DNA of 64,000 nt from Vibrio campbellii CAIM 519 = NBRC 15631 = ATCC 25920 (GTDB lineage Bacteria; Pseudomonadota; Gammaproteobacteria; Enterobacterales; Vibrionaceae): the NCBI RefSeq assembly GCF_002163755.1, contig NZ_CP015864.1, forward strand, positions 1,426,001 to 1,490,000, given 5' to 3'. The position numbers and the translations under genes were made by a program. Every line of letters begins with the position of its first letter. Position 1 is the first letter of the stretch. A model generated the notes under the pieces. That model made no database searches, had not been told where the DNA came from, and worked only from the letters and a program-made list of their open reading frames with translations. This document shows, piece after piece, positions 1 to 8,200 of the stretch.

Positions 1-2
1 GC

Positions 3-68
3 GTCGGAGTATCTATTGGGTTTGATGAGCTAACCTTGCTCACTCCTGAACAAAGCGCTTGTGGATGA
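3..68 (+). other. possible 3' end of an upstream gene
   Basis: An open frame enters from the left edge and stops with TGA at 66-68, encoding about 21 residues ending LLTPEQSACG. It could be the C-terminus of a gene starting outside the window, but it is too short to identify. The next 150 bases up to the phosphatase gene hold nothing recognisable. Confidence 0.2.
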
Positions 69-221
69 GCGCGTTTGCCTTTCAGTACTTTCAACAGCCC
101 CTCCTTTCACAACGGAGACCTGCAATGTCACTTTCAAGACCGAATTGACAGAGCGTTGATAAGTTTGTCACATCGATTGTCGTAAGATAGCCGCCTATTT
201 TCGACTGCTGTATGACTTTTC

Positions 222-947
222 ATGAAAACTAAAAAATACGGTTTGATGATGCTCGCCTTGTTCATTCTTGGCATCATCCCACTTTCGCTGTTTGCCTCGT
301 ATCACGATCTTACTTCTCACGTTTCTGACGGCACAGGCATTCTCTTTACTCTGCTAACCGACTCTGCGGGCAGTAAAGGCTTTTTGATCACTCTAACGCT
401 GTTGGTGTTATCACTTTACCGCTTCAAGCCAAGCCAGTCTGACTGGATGCAAAAACTCTCCATGCTGGGATTGTTACTAGTGATTGGTTTTGCCAGCAAA
501 ACAGGCTTAAAGCTGATGACAGAAAGCCCGCGTCCCTACACCGAATTGCTTGCCGCAGAGCAATTGATTGAGCATCCAGAAGCGTTTTATCAACTAGAAA
601 CCGCTCAGCAAGCGAATGTTATTGGGCAAATTTCTGAGAAAGTCAGCGAATGGCGTACTCGCCACTGGCAAGGTGAAAAAGATTACTCTTTCCCATCTGG
701 TCATACGATTTTCGTTTCTATCTGTTTAGCCTTCTTTGGTGGGTTATTTTTGCAAAACAAGTGCTATTTCTCTGCCGCTACCTTATGGGTGTGGGCAATG
801 GGCGTGGCGTACAGTCGCTTGTGGCTCGGCATGCACCGGATTGAGGACTTGATTGGTTCAGTGGTGTTTGTCGCTGTGGTATTTACCTTACTGCCTAGAT
901 TTCAAATAACTAAAAGAGCGCCTTTTTTTACCTTAGCAATCAAGTAA
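222..947 (+). CDS. PAP2-family membrane phosphatase (PgpB-like)
   Basis: Integral membrane lipid phosphatase of the PAP2 superfamily, likely acting on phosphatidylglycerophosphate, undecaprenyl pyrophosphate or phosphatidate at the periplasmic face. The three signature motifs are visible in order: KLMTESPRP (about residues 96-104), PSGH (about 157-160) with the catalytic His, and SRLWLGMH (about 198-205) with the second His. Several hydrophobic helices surround them. The length (241 aa) fits PgpB-like proteins. The ATG is the first methionine and has only a weak ribosome site. A strong hairpin follows the stop. The family call is firm; the exact substrate is not. Confidence 0.85.
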   Translation: MKTKKYGLMMLALFILGIIPLSLFASYHDLTSHVSDGTGILFTLLTDSAGSKGFLITLTLLVLSLYRFKPSQSDWMQKLSMLGLLLVIGFASKTGLKLMTESPRPYTELLAAEQLIEHPEAFYQLETAQQANVIGQISEKVSEWRTRHWQGEKDYSFPSGHTIFVSICLAFFGGLFLQNKCYFSAATLWVWAMGVAYSRLWLGMHRIEDLIGSVVFVAVVFTLLPRFQITKRAPFFTLAIK

Positions 948-967
948 ACGCCTTAAAAAATAGAGAA

Positions 968-1002
968 AAAAGAAGCCAGCAAGTTGCTGGCTTCTTTAGT
1001 TT
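968..1002. terminator. bidirectional rho-independent terminator
   Basis: A near-perfect stem (AAGAAGCCAGC / GCTGGCTTCTT) is flanked by an A-run on the left and T-rich bases on the right. It sits between the convergent phosphatase gene and the torA remnant and can serve both strands. Confidence 0.85.
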
Positions 1003-1025
1003 TGTATCTTTGGTTCTGACTGAGC

Positions 1026-1977
1026 TTAACCGTTCTTAGGCGGTGTAAATGCCGTTAGCTCTAGCACTGGGCCTTCGTACTTCTCGATACGAACCAATGC
1101 AGATTTCGCCGCACAACCGTTCGCAAGGCGAGAGGTTGGAATATCGAGCGTTAGAACGTTACAGCCACCGTTTTTACAGATGCCTGTTTTCGGATCTAGA
1201 TCTGGCTAGCCACCTTCGTGAATACATACTGAACCTTGCTTGATGCCATCGGTAACCAATGCACCAACTAGAACTTGACCACGGCCATTGAAGGCACGAA
1301 CAAGATCGCCGGTCTTAATACCACGCGATTTTGCGTCTTCTGGGTGGATAGAAATTGGCTCACGGTCAGCAATCGCGTACTCTTCACGAATCTTCGCGTA
1401 GTTGAACTGGCTGTGTAGACGATGCGCCGTGTGCGCCGTCATTAGCTGAAGCTCGCCATCTGTTGCATTACCTGTGTACTCTGTGACTCCATCCATGTTG
1501 GGTGTGGAGGACAATCTTCAAGCTGGTAGCCTTCAATCGTCTTAGAGAAGATCTCGAATTTACCACTTGGCGTACCTAGTGGGCTCATGATTGGGTTTTC
1601 ACGGAATTCAGCATAACGAACGAACTGCGCGTTCTTCTCGTTCCACTTCATTTCGATCAATTGGTTATCTTCCCAGAATGTGCTGAAGTTTGGCATTGCG
1701 ATGCGCTGGCCACGACCGCCTTGCTGCGCCGCTTTATAGAAGCCGTATAGCCATTCCATTTCAGTCTTGCCTTCGGTGTAAACATCACGTCCGCCCGGAG
1801 CAAGTAGTTCTGCCATGTCCGCGAATACATCAAAGTCGTTACGAGCTTCACCTTGAGGCTCAACCACTTGCTTCATTGGTACTAGGTGTTGGTTACTGTA
1901 GTCACCTGTCATGGTCATATCGTTACGCTCGAACGATGTGGTGATAGGTAGAACAATATCCGCGTGCTTCGCTGCAG
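1026..1977 (-). pseudogene. torA: torA remnant (TMAO reductase, C-terminal part)
   Basis: C-terminal part of a TorA-type periplasmic molybdopterin TMAO reductase. The frame starting AAAKHADIVLPITTSFERND is recognisable but lacks the N-terminal half, including the Tat signal and most of the Mo-cofactor domains. There are two further lesions. A one-base frameshift lies near 1487, after HPTWME, where translation must shift to resume at TEYTGNATDGELQL. A TAG stop at about 1217-1219 follows CIHEGG where a Trp codon (TGG) is expected, since the frame continues PDLDPKTGICKNGG to a natural stop ending TPPKNG. The gene cannot make an active enzyme. It is joined directly to the torC remnant. Confidence 0.85.
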
Positions 1978-2638
1978 CTGTCCACTATGGTTGTTGGGTT
2001 CACTGTACCAAAGTCACCGATGCTGATAGACGTCACTGGGTAAACCACTTTCGCATCGGCTGCTGTCTTGGTAGTGAAGCTCATCAGCGTTTCAAACGCT
2101 TTGCTATCAAGTTCCGCTTCTGGAGCGAAGTGCGCTACGCCTTTGTGACAGTCGATACACGTTTGGTCATTCGCTTTGCCGTATGCGTGCATCTTCGCCG
2201 CATCACGTGATTGCTCGAACTCTTCCATTGCATCGAAGTCGTGACAAGAACGACAGGTTGCCGAATCGTTTTCACGGAACTGCTCCCAAACCATCTCAGC
2301 AAGTTCAGTACGGTGTGCTTCATACTTCTCTGGCGTGTCGATCTTACCTGTTACAAACTCATGGTAGATGTCTTTTGAAGCGCGGATTTTAGTGACCAAG
2401 TAATCCATTGGCTCTTTCGGAATGTGACAGTCGGAACATTCTGCGCGAATACCTTTGGCGTTACTGAAGTGCACTGAGCCTTGGTACTCTTTACAAGGGA
2501 TTTCCATAGAGTGACAAGAGAGACAGAACTCAGTGTCAGATGTGTAATGCATCACTGCTGCGTGCCACCTAAAGTTAGCCAGCCCACACCAATACCCACT
2601 GCCACCATTGCGGCGATATAACGTTTTTTAATTGACAT
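1978..2638 (-). pseudogene. torC: torC remnant (NapC/NirT-type multihaem cytochrome)
   Basis: Membrane-anchored cytochrome c that would pass electrons from menaquinol to TorA. The start MSIKKRYIAAMVAVGIGVGW (ATG at 2638) is an N-terminal anchor. After GWLTLGGT a one-base deletion near 2573 breaks the frame, and the correct frame resumes at MHYTSDTEFCLSCH. Four CxxCH haem motifs remain (CLSCH, CSDCH, CRSCH, CIDCH). The TorC-specific C-terminal domain with the fifth haem is lost: homology stops near NPTTIVD and the sequence runs out of frame into torA. This implies a deletion of the torC 3' end and the torA 5' half. Confidence 0.85.
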
Positions 2639-2902
2639 AATTAGAAATAAATGTTTACAAGTTCACATGCTTTGTCGCATGTTTACCGCTTTAGTAGTAT
2701 CTGGTAATTGATCTGAGTCATACGTACACCCTAGGTGGTGACTTATTTTTCGTTATCGAGAGACTCCTTAGCATATTCCATATATCCGAAAAATCTTTCT
2801 TGACCAAACCTATTCGCCATAACGATAGATGTTGTTTATCAAAGCACTTTTGATATGTTTGTGTGAGATATAAAAACTCGATCACATGGAGGCGATTCAA
2901 AC

Positions 2903-3421
2903 GTGTTATCTCTACCCATTTCCACCCCAAGAACGGAGCTTAAACCGCTAACGAAAAGTGATTGGGATCTGTATCGCCGCTTGAGTAGCGAACCACAAAT
3001 CATCGCGCTTTGTTTTGACCCACCGACCGATGAGGAAATGCGCCAAAATTTCGAATCGCGGTTACCTGCATGGACACCGCAAAGCGAGCATTGGTTATGT
3101 TTGGTGATTTATGAAAAACAAAGCGCACGACCAATCGGCATCACAGGATTTGTATTACAAGATAGCATTGCTGAAGTCGGGTATTTATTGCTGCCAGAAT
3201 TTTATGGCCAACAGTTTGGTACGGAATCCCTTACCGGTGTGATAGAGTGGGCGTTTGAGCAGCACAAGATTTCTCAGTTTTCCGCCACGGTCACAGAGGG
3301 CAATATTGGCTCTGAGCGAGTGCTGGAAAAATGTGGCTTCAAACTCACCGAGACCATCCCCGAAGCCTATGAAATAGGTGGGAGAAAGTACGCAGATAAG
3401 CTCTATTCATTACACAAATAA
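2903..3421 (+). CDS. GNAT-family N-acetyltransferase (RimJ/RimL type)
   Basis: Cytoplasmic acetyl-CoA-dependent N-acetyltransferase of the RimJ/RimL subgroup (172 aa). The N-terminus TPRTELKPLTKSDWD is typical of this subgroup. The C-terminal half has the acetyl-CoA region YGQQFGTESLTGVIEWAF and the late motif NIGSERVLEKCGFKL. The GTG start is chosen because an ATGGAGG ribosome site lies about 10 bases upstream. It is followed 27 bp later by the SDR gene, so the two are probably co-transcribed. The substrate (protein N-terminus or small molecule) cannot be told. Confidence 0.8.
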   Translation: MLSLPISTPRTELKPLTKSDWDLYRRLSSEPQIIALCFDPPTDEEMRQNFESRLPAWTPQSEHWLCLVIYEKQSARPIGITGFVLQDSIAEVGYLLLPEFYGQQFGTESLTGVIEWAFEQHKISQFSATVTEGNIGSERVLEKCGFKLTETIPEAYEIGGRKYADKLYSLHK

Positions 3422-3448
3422 TATTCACGACAAAAATAAGGACGTGTT

Positions 3449-4180
3449 TTGCAGAAAGTAGTCATCATCACAGGCGCAAGCCGAGGCATCGGAGCCGCAA
3501 CCGCCAAATTACTCGCCAAACAAGGCTACGCCGTATGCGTTAACTATCGCGCGCAAGTCGAGGCTGCCGCGCAAGTTGTTCGAGAGATTGAAGAGATTGG
3601 CGGTATAGCCATCGCCATCAAAGCGGATGTTTCCGATGAGCAGCAGGTACTCTCATTGTTTGAACAAACCGAACAAGCACTCGGTAAAGTCACTCACCTC
3701 GTCAACAACGTGGGCATCTTATTCACTCAATCTCGTCTTGCGGACATGAGCCTTGAGCGATTCCAAACTGTGATGAACGCTAATGTGACGAGCTGTTTTC
3801 TTTGTTGTAGAGAAGCAGCAAAACGATTTGAATCTGGCAATGCGATTGTTAATGTTTCTTCTGCCGCATCCCGCTCTGGTGCGCCATTTGAATACGTTGA
3901 TTACGCTGCCTCTAAAGGCGCAATGGACTCACTAACCAAGGGGTTATCTTTGGAATTAGCTGAGCAAAACATTCGTGTAAACGGTGTTCGCCCCGGCTGT
4001 ATTTACACCGATATTCATGCCGATGGCGGCGAACCGAATCGAGTCGACAGGCTCAGTGAAAAAATCCCTCTCAAGCGGGGTGGCACGGTAGGTGAAGTGG
4101 CCAATGCCATCGCGTGGCTACTCAGTGATGAAGCTTCTTATGTCACAGGTTCGTTTATCGATCTCGCAGGCGGAAATTAG
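3449..4180 (+). CDS. SDR-family oxidoreductase
   Basis: Classical short-chain dehydrogenase/reductase (243 aa), an NAD(P)-dependent alcohol/ketone oxidoreductase. It has the Rossmann glycine motif TGASRGIG near the N-terminus, the NNVG motif (usual NNAG), a catalytic Ser in NVSSAAS and the YxxxK pair in YAASK. The C-terminus ends YVTGSFIDLAGG, as in this family. Start is TTG with ATAAGGA seven bases upstream. It lies in a run with GNAT genes on both sides (9-bp gap to the next). The substrate is unknown; glucose- or 3-oxoacyl-reductase-like activities are equally possible. Confidence 0.85.
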   Translation: MQKVVIITGASRGIGAATAKLLAKQGYAVCVNYRAQVEAAAQVVREIEEIGGIAIAIKADVSDEQQVLSLFEQTEQALGKVTHLVNNVGILFTQSRLADMSLERFQTVMNANVTSCFLCCREAAKRFESGNAIVNVSSAASRSGAPFEYVDYAASKGAMDSLTKGLSLELAEQNIRVNGVRPGCIYTDIHADGGEPNRVDRLSEKIPLKRGGTVGEVANAIAWLLSDEASYVTGSFIDLAGGN

Positions 4181-4189
4181 GGAACAGTA

Positions 4190-4654
4190 ATGAAAATCAG
4201 ATCAGCGACACCCGACGATCTCGACGCACTTTTTGATTTAAACAAACAGATCAACGAGCTTCACCACCTTTATGCACCACAGGCATTTGTTGCTCCATCA
4301 GAAGAAGACAGAACTTTTTTGAGGAATATGTTAGCTGATGAAGAACGATTGTTTCTCGTCGCAGAGGAAGGCCAACAAGTACTTGGTTTTATAACCGCTA
4401 CCATCACACAAAATGAAACCATTAGCTTTTTAATCAAAGACCCGATTTGCCGCATTGGCACCATCGTTGTCGATGAAAATCAGAAATCAAAAGGCGTAGG
4501 CCGCGCCTTAATGGCAACTGTCGAGCAGTGGGCTCGTGAATCTGGTGCGATCCAAGTGCGATTGGAAGTGATGGAGTTTAACCGTGACGCACAGCAGTTT
4601 TATGACAGACTGGGCTTTGTTCCCAACTCCCGCCTTATGATGAAATGTTTGTAA
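4190..4654 (+). CDS. GNAT-family N-acetyltransferase
   Basis: Single-domain GNAT acetyltransferase (154 aa). The acetyl-CoA pyrophosphate loop is seen as ENQKSKGVGRALM (about residues 94-106), preceded by the beta strand IGTIVVD and followed by RLEVMEFNRDAQQFYDRLGF, the usual Asn/Tyr region. It starts 9 bp after the SDR gene with GGGAACAGTA upstream, suggesting one operon with the two preceding genes. The substrate is not evident. Confidence 0.8.
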   Translation: MKIRSATPDDLDALFDLNKQINELHHLYAPQAFVAPSEEDRTFLRNMLADEERLFLVAEEGQQVLGFITATITQNETISFLIKDPICRIGTIVVDENQKSKGVGRALMATVEQWARESGAIQVRLEVMEFNRDAQQFYDRLGFVPNSRLMMKCL

Positions 4655-4756
4655 CGATCACGACATTTAAGCGAATTTCAGCATTAAAGCTTACGTGAAT
4701 CGCATTTATCTTTCACGCTTTCCTTCCCTTTTCGAAAAGACGATATGATGTACGGA

Positions 4757-5022
4757 TATACCCAAGTGACTTCAAGATGCAGGATTCAGAGCGTTGTCAT
4801 TGATTCGAGGTCAAGGAAAACAACGCAGTGTAATAGCTAGCTCTTTCCAAGTTGTTTGAAGCAGAGATCGAGTCAATGAAACGCTCCCAAAGGGCGAGTT
4901 GTCTTGGCTTGTATACTTTGTTGTCGATTCTTGATTTGGGCCCACCAAACCTTTAAATCGCCGCGCGTCTACAAACCAAGTCATTCTCGCTGAACCAAGC
5001 ATCTCGAGGTTACTTGGGTATA
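4757..5022. repeat. 266-bp inverted-repeat element (MITE-like, dispersed Vibrio type)
   Basis: The ends form a 24-bp imperfect inverted repeat: TATACCCAAGTGACTTC at 4757 and its counterpart ending TTACTTGGGTATA at 5022, 21 of 24 positions matching. The interior has no convincing gene; the reading frame inside it is not conserved-looking protein. I recall very similar elements between genes in Vibrio genomes, so this is probably a non-autonomous mobile repeat. It lies immediately before the HAD hydrolase gene, whose ribosome site AAGGAG begins at its right end. Confidence 0.7.
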
Positions 5023-5036
5023 AAGGAGATTCGAAC

Positions 5037-5507
5037 ATGATATATCTTTTCGATTGGGGAAACACCTTGATGGTCGATTTTCCTCACGCACAAGGAAAAA
5101 TGTGCGATTGGGAACACGTTGAAACCGTTCCTCAAGCCAAAGAGACTCTGGCTCAACTCACACAAGATAACCAAGTTTATATCGCAACCAGCGCATCAGA
5201 TTCAGCGATGGAAGATGTACAAAAAGCCTTTCAACGAGTTGGACTCGACCAATACCTCTCTGGCTACTTTTGCTTTGCAAACCTTGGTATTGCCAAGCAT
5301 CAGCCGGATTTTTATCTTGCGGTCGCAAAACAATTGGGCGTTGAGCCGAGCCAACTCACCATGGTTGGCGACTTACCAGAAAAAGACATTTACCCAGCAA
5401 TGGACGCAGGGTTAAACGTCGTTTGGTTCAACCCTAAAAACCTCCCTGCGCCAAGCGAACCCATCCCAAATCAAATACGTTGTTTGTCCAAGTTGCTACG
5501 CATCTAA
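5037..5507 (+). CDS. HAD-family hydrolase
   Basis: Small haloacid-dehalogenase superfamily phosphatase (156 aa). Motif I is DWGNT (about residues 6-10), but its second acidic residue, the usual fourth position Asp (DxDxT), is Gly-Asn, so general acid catalysis may be altered. Motif II is in ATSASDS, motif III Lys is in IAKHQPDF, and motif IV is VGDLPEKD. The ATG follows AAGGAGATTCGAAC, whose start overlaps the end of the upstream repeat element. A phosphatase role is likely but the odd motif I leaves room for a non-catalytic function. Confidence 0.75.
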   Translation: MIYLFDWGNTLMVDFPHAQGKMCDWEHVETVPQAKETLAQLTQDNQVYIATSASDSAMEDVQKAFQRVGLDQYLSGYFCFANLGIAKHQPDFYLAVAKQLGVEPSQLTMVGDLPEKDIYPAMDAGLNVVWFNPKNLPAPSEPIPNQIRCLSKLLRI

Positions 5508-5567
5508 CCGGCATACACACAAATACACTTAAGCCACTAAACTTTATGCACCAGTCAAGGAAGATGA

Positions 5568-6068
5568 ATGCAGATTAGACCGATTACCGTCAACGACATT
5601 GACCACTTTATTTCGCTCTGGAATCGCGTTTATGAGGAAGGAGAATACTTACGCTCGCCAGCGCCAGACAAAACAATGCTGAATGAGGTAATCACTCGTG
5701 TAGAGAAAGAGTCCATTCCCCAGTTTGTGGCCTTTGATGAAAAACGCTTAGTCGGCAGCATTGAAATTTTCCCAGCTGAAATGTGTGGCTACGAAGGTGG
5801 TGAATTTGCCAAAACTGGCTTCCTCGGCATTCATATAGACCAACAATATCGAAACCAAGGGTTAGGAAAGAAGCTACTTGAGACTGCTATTCAAAGCGGC
5901 TGGCAATATGGCTATGACACCATCGCACTTCACGTTTATAAGAGCAATCAGCGAGCGATTACCTTGTATGAAAAATTTGGCTTCGAGCATTGTGGAGAGC
6001 TGGGTGAAGTGCTGCTGCCCAACGGCAAATACCTGATGAGTCAGAAAATGGTCTTAAAGCATCCGTAA
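5568..6068 (+). CDS. GNAT-family N-acetyltransferase
   Basis: GNAT acetyltransferase of 166 aa. Visible features are the strand LGIHIDQQYRNQGLGKKLL with the acetyl-CoA binding Q/RxxGxG/A loop (about residues 89-107), and ALHVYKSNQRAITLYEKFGF, the conserved C-terminal motif. The start ATG has AAGGAAG upstream at good spacing. It stands alone after the HAD gene and is followed by a decayed piece of another GNAT gene. Confidence 0.8.
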   Translation: MQIRPITVNDIDHFISLWNRVYEEGEYLRSPAPDKTMLNEVITRVEKESIPQFVAFDEKRLVGSIEIFPAEMCGYEGGEFAKTGFLGIHIDQQYRNQGLGKKLLETAIQSGWQYGYDTIALHVYKSNQRAITLYEKFGFEHCGELGEVLLPNGKYLMSQKMVLKHP

Positions 6069-6069
6069 G

Positions 6070-6237
6070 TTGATATTAGGAACGGGAACCTTTGGTTATC
6101 AACTGACTTACTATCAACGCTTGGGTTTCAGGGTAGAGAGCGTGGATAAAGATCACTTCTTACTCCACTACCCAGAACCAATTTGGGAGAACGGTATCCA
6201 GCACAAAGACATGCTGCGTCTGTATCTGGCGCTTTAA
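6070..6237 (+). pseudogene. C-terminal remnant of a GNAT acetyltransferase
   Basis: A 55-codon open frame without a start codon begins LILGTGTFGYQLTYYQRLGF and ends in TAA at 6237. The stretch YYQRLGFR followed by HYPEPIWENGIQ and KDMLRLYL is the usual end of a GNAT enzyme group. The N-terminal two thirds are absent: the frame abuts the stop of the preceding, unrelated GNAT gene. This is a broken gene left after deletion. Confidence 0.65.
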
Positions 6238-6251
6238 ACATAAATGCTTAG

Positions 6252-6911
6252 TTAGCTTTTCATATCCAACTTCTTACCCAAGTATTCAATTTCAAAAGTT
6301 GCATACCCAAGTCTTACCGCCTCGAAAGAGTGCATCAGGCTCTGCGCCTGCTGAGCACCTTTCGCCAATACATCGATAGAGTAAATCGGACGCTCAGTAC
6401 CATCCTCTAATAGTTGGGTATTGATATAAGATGAAGTAACAGAGCCAGAGTTATTCAAGCTAATCACTCGCTGTAAATCGATACCCAAAACACGGTTCAT
6501 TTCGAACGTTTCAACACCTTCTCTCCAGCTTAGAGTCGCACTATAGCTCTCAATTTCAGGATTGCTATCTAGCCATTTAGCCCCTAATGATTTGATGCTA
6601 GCGATTTTAACGTAACCTTTCTGAAAAAAAGGGAAGTCTTGTAGCTTAGCCTCAACTGCAGCTTTATTTTTTGCAGATAGCACTAAATGCAGAATCTTTG
6701 CGGGTTCACCATCAATAGGACTTTGTGTAACGAACACACCCTTAACATCACCTTGCTCAATCAATTGACTAAACACGGTCTTCAATTTTGGTATTGTTTT
6801 TAGGAGCGGCACTGATTTCTCGGTGTTCCAAGCCAGCTCCACACTGTAATCAGCAGCAAAGTTAGAGAAAGAAGCCAATGTAAGTATGCTTAATAGAATG
6901 ATTTTTTTCAT
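6252..6911 (-). CDS. periplasmic protein of unknown function
   Basis: Protein of about 219 aa with a clear Sec signal peptide (MKKIILLSILTLASFSNFAA), so periplasmic after cleavage. No known family is recognised. The mature part is rich in short beta-like segments and shows no cysteine pairs or catalytic signature. The start at 6911 is preferred over an ATG five codons upstream because AAAGGTAA precedes it and the signal peptide then begins normally. It follows the cytochrome c' gene by 66 bp on the same strand and may belong to that operon. Confidence 0.6.
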   Translation of the reverse strand: MKKIILLSILTLASFSNFAADYSVELAWNTEKSVPLLKTIPKLKTVFSQLIEQGDVKGVFVTQSPIDGEPAKILHLVLSAKNKAAVEAKLQDFPFFQKGYVKIASIKSLGAKWLDSNPEIESYSATLSWREGVETFEMNRVLGIDLQRVISLNNSGSVTSSYINTQLLEDGTERPIYSIDVLAKGAQQAQSLMHSFEAVRLGYATFEIEYLGKKLDMKS

Positions 6912-6977
6912 GAAGTTACCTTTCACTTATTCATTTTAGTTTTACTTCAAAACAGATTCCAAGTCTGGACCGTCAGC

Positions 6978-7421
6978 TTACCAGCGACTCCGGTACGTAC
7001 GATGACAGCTACGGCAAGCATTCAGAGACTGTTTAAGTCCTTCTTCAGCTAATGAGGATTCTTGTCTCTGTGCGGCATGATATAAATCCATAAACCCTTC
7101 ATCCATTTGCAGCATCAAACGGTTGAAGTTATCAGGTTTGTCCCACACTTCTTTCTTTGCTCTGGTATCGGCTTGACTTCCTTGCGGAAAGGCATACTGC
7201 AATTGTGCGCTCTGACGAGTGAGTTCAATCCCAATCTGCTCTAGGGTCTTCCAGTCGATATTGCTGCCTTTCAATTCTTTACCTGCTTTTTTAGACAGGG
7301 ACTCAATTTGATCAAATGCGCTCTGACGTGTTTCGATTTGAACGCTGAAATCTTGTGCAATCAGTATCCTAGGAACAAAGATGGTTGGTAAAAGTGCAAT
7401 CAGTGCCAATGTCTTTCTCAT
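6978..7421 (-). CDS. cytochrome c' (class II c-type cytochrome)
   Basis: Periplasmic haem protein. It has a signal peptide (MRKTLALIALLPTIFVPRILIAQ), a helical body and a C-terminal CRSCH haem-binding motif followed by the short tail RTYRSRW. A CxxCH near the very C-terminus and a length near 145 aa are typical of cytochrome c', which binds NO or CO or works with a membrane cytochrome b. The start is set at the ATG after TTTTCTCCTTG (GGAG on the coding strand). It is divergent from a cytochrome b gene, with a large inverted repeat between them. Confidence 0.8.
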   Translation of the reverse strand: MRKTLALIALLPTIFVPRILIAQDFSVQIETRQSAFDQIESLSKKAGKELKGSNIDWKTLEQIGIELTRQSAQLQYAFPQGSQADTRAKKEVWDKPDNFNRLMLQMDEGFMDLYHAAQRQESSLAEEGLKQSLNACRSCHRTYRSRW

Positions 7422-7462
7422 TGTTTTCTCCTTGATTTTCGTTTTTGCTGTATTTTGCACTT

Positions 7463-7508
7463 AATTTACATAACAAATATTGCGCACGCAACTGTTGTTA
7501 TGTAAATT
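7463..7508. promoter_or_regulatory. 14-bp perfect inverted repeat, probable MarR operator
   Basis: AATTTACATAACAA (7463-7476) and its exact complement TTGTTATGTAAATT (7495-7508) are separated by 18 bases, in the middle of the divergent cytochrome c' / cytochrome b intergenic region. Flanking bases (TGCA) are partly repeated as well. The position and a MarR gene at the end of one arm make it a likely operator controlling both directions. Confidence 0.65.
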
Positions 7509-7549
7509 GCACAAAAAGATCATCATACAAAGAAAGGATTAAAGTAATT

Positions 7550-8191
7550 ATGAAAATTTGGGATTTAGCAACGCGACTTTATCACTGGGCCCAGGCATTA
7601 CTTTTTATGGCTTTGATGGCATCAGGACTGTCTGGCATAGGGCCACACACTCAATTGGGATTAATGCTATTTACCTTGTTACTATGGCGATTAATTTGGG
7701 GAGTGATCGGCAGCGAAACCAGCTTGTTTCGCCAGTTTCTCCGCGGGCCAAAAGATGTTATTTCTTACTTGAGAGGTAAGTCGACCGCGACCGTAGGGCA
7801 TAATCCTGCTGGCGGTTGGATGGTGGCTGCATTACTGACGACATTACTTTTACAGTGTATGTCTGGAATGGCTCTCAGTGGCCTATTCGATACGTGGCCA
7901 TATTCCGATATTTGGCTTAACGATAACGTCTTTGCGAAGGTTGAGTGGTTACACCTAACCTTCGCCGATCTTTTGCCTTTACTGGTCACCTTACATATTG
8001 GTGCAATCTTTTTCTATAAGCTGAAAGGTAAGCCCTTAGTGAAAGCGATGATCACGGGCAAACAAGCCCAAATGAACAAGCACACACTCTTAACGGAACA
8101 AAAAATTGTCTATCTCGCGCCACAAAGCCATGCTTTCTGGGTGCTTGTTGCTGCAACTTTGGTTACTATTGTGATAGTTGCTTTATCATAA
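7550..8191 (+). CDS. cytochrome b561/b6-type membrane protein
   Basis: Di-haem membrane cytochrome b of the Ni-hydrogenase/thiosulfate-reductase type (213 aa). It starts KIWDLATRLYHWAQALLF, where RLYHW carries a haem-ligand His. Other candidate ligands are His in VEWLHLTFADLLPLLVTLHIGA. Four main hydrophobic segments are visible, with a fifth at the C-terminus. It probably donates electrons to the cytochrome c' encoded divergently. The ATG follows AAAGGATTAAAGTAATT. The next gene, a MarR regulator, starts 9 bp after the stop, so both are in one operon. Confidence 0.8.
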   Translation: MKIWDLATRLYHWAQALLFMALMASGLSGIGPHTQLGLMLFTLLLWRLIWGVIGSETSLFRQFLRGPKDVISYLRGKSTATVGHNPAGGWMVAALLTTLLLQCMSGMALSGLFDTWPYSDIWLNDNVFAKVEWLHLTFADLLPLLVTLHIGAIFFYKLKGKPLVKAMITGKQAQMNKHTLLTEQKIVYLAPQSHAFWVLVAATLVTIVIVALS

Positions 8192-8200
8192 GAGTAAAAA

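Noticed and set aside
1690..2392. Plus-strand frames opposite the tor remnants
   Set aside because: They are antisense shadows of torA and torC and show no family features.
2718..2930. 70-codon minus-strand frame upstream of torC
   Set aside because: No ribosome site, overlaps the start of the GNAT gene and has an unremarkable sequence; treated as non-coding.
4811..5065. 84-codon minus-strand frame inside the inverted-repeat element
   Set aside because: It lies almost wholly in the non-coding repeat, has no ribosome site and no protein-like pattern.
2903..6237. Integron cassette array
   Set aside because: Small acetyltransferase genes suggested cassettes, but no attC-type palindromes lie between them and two genes are joined as an operon.
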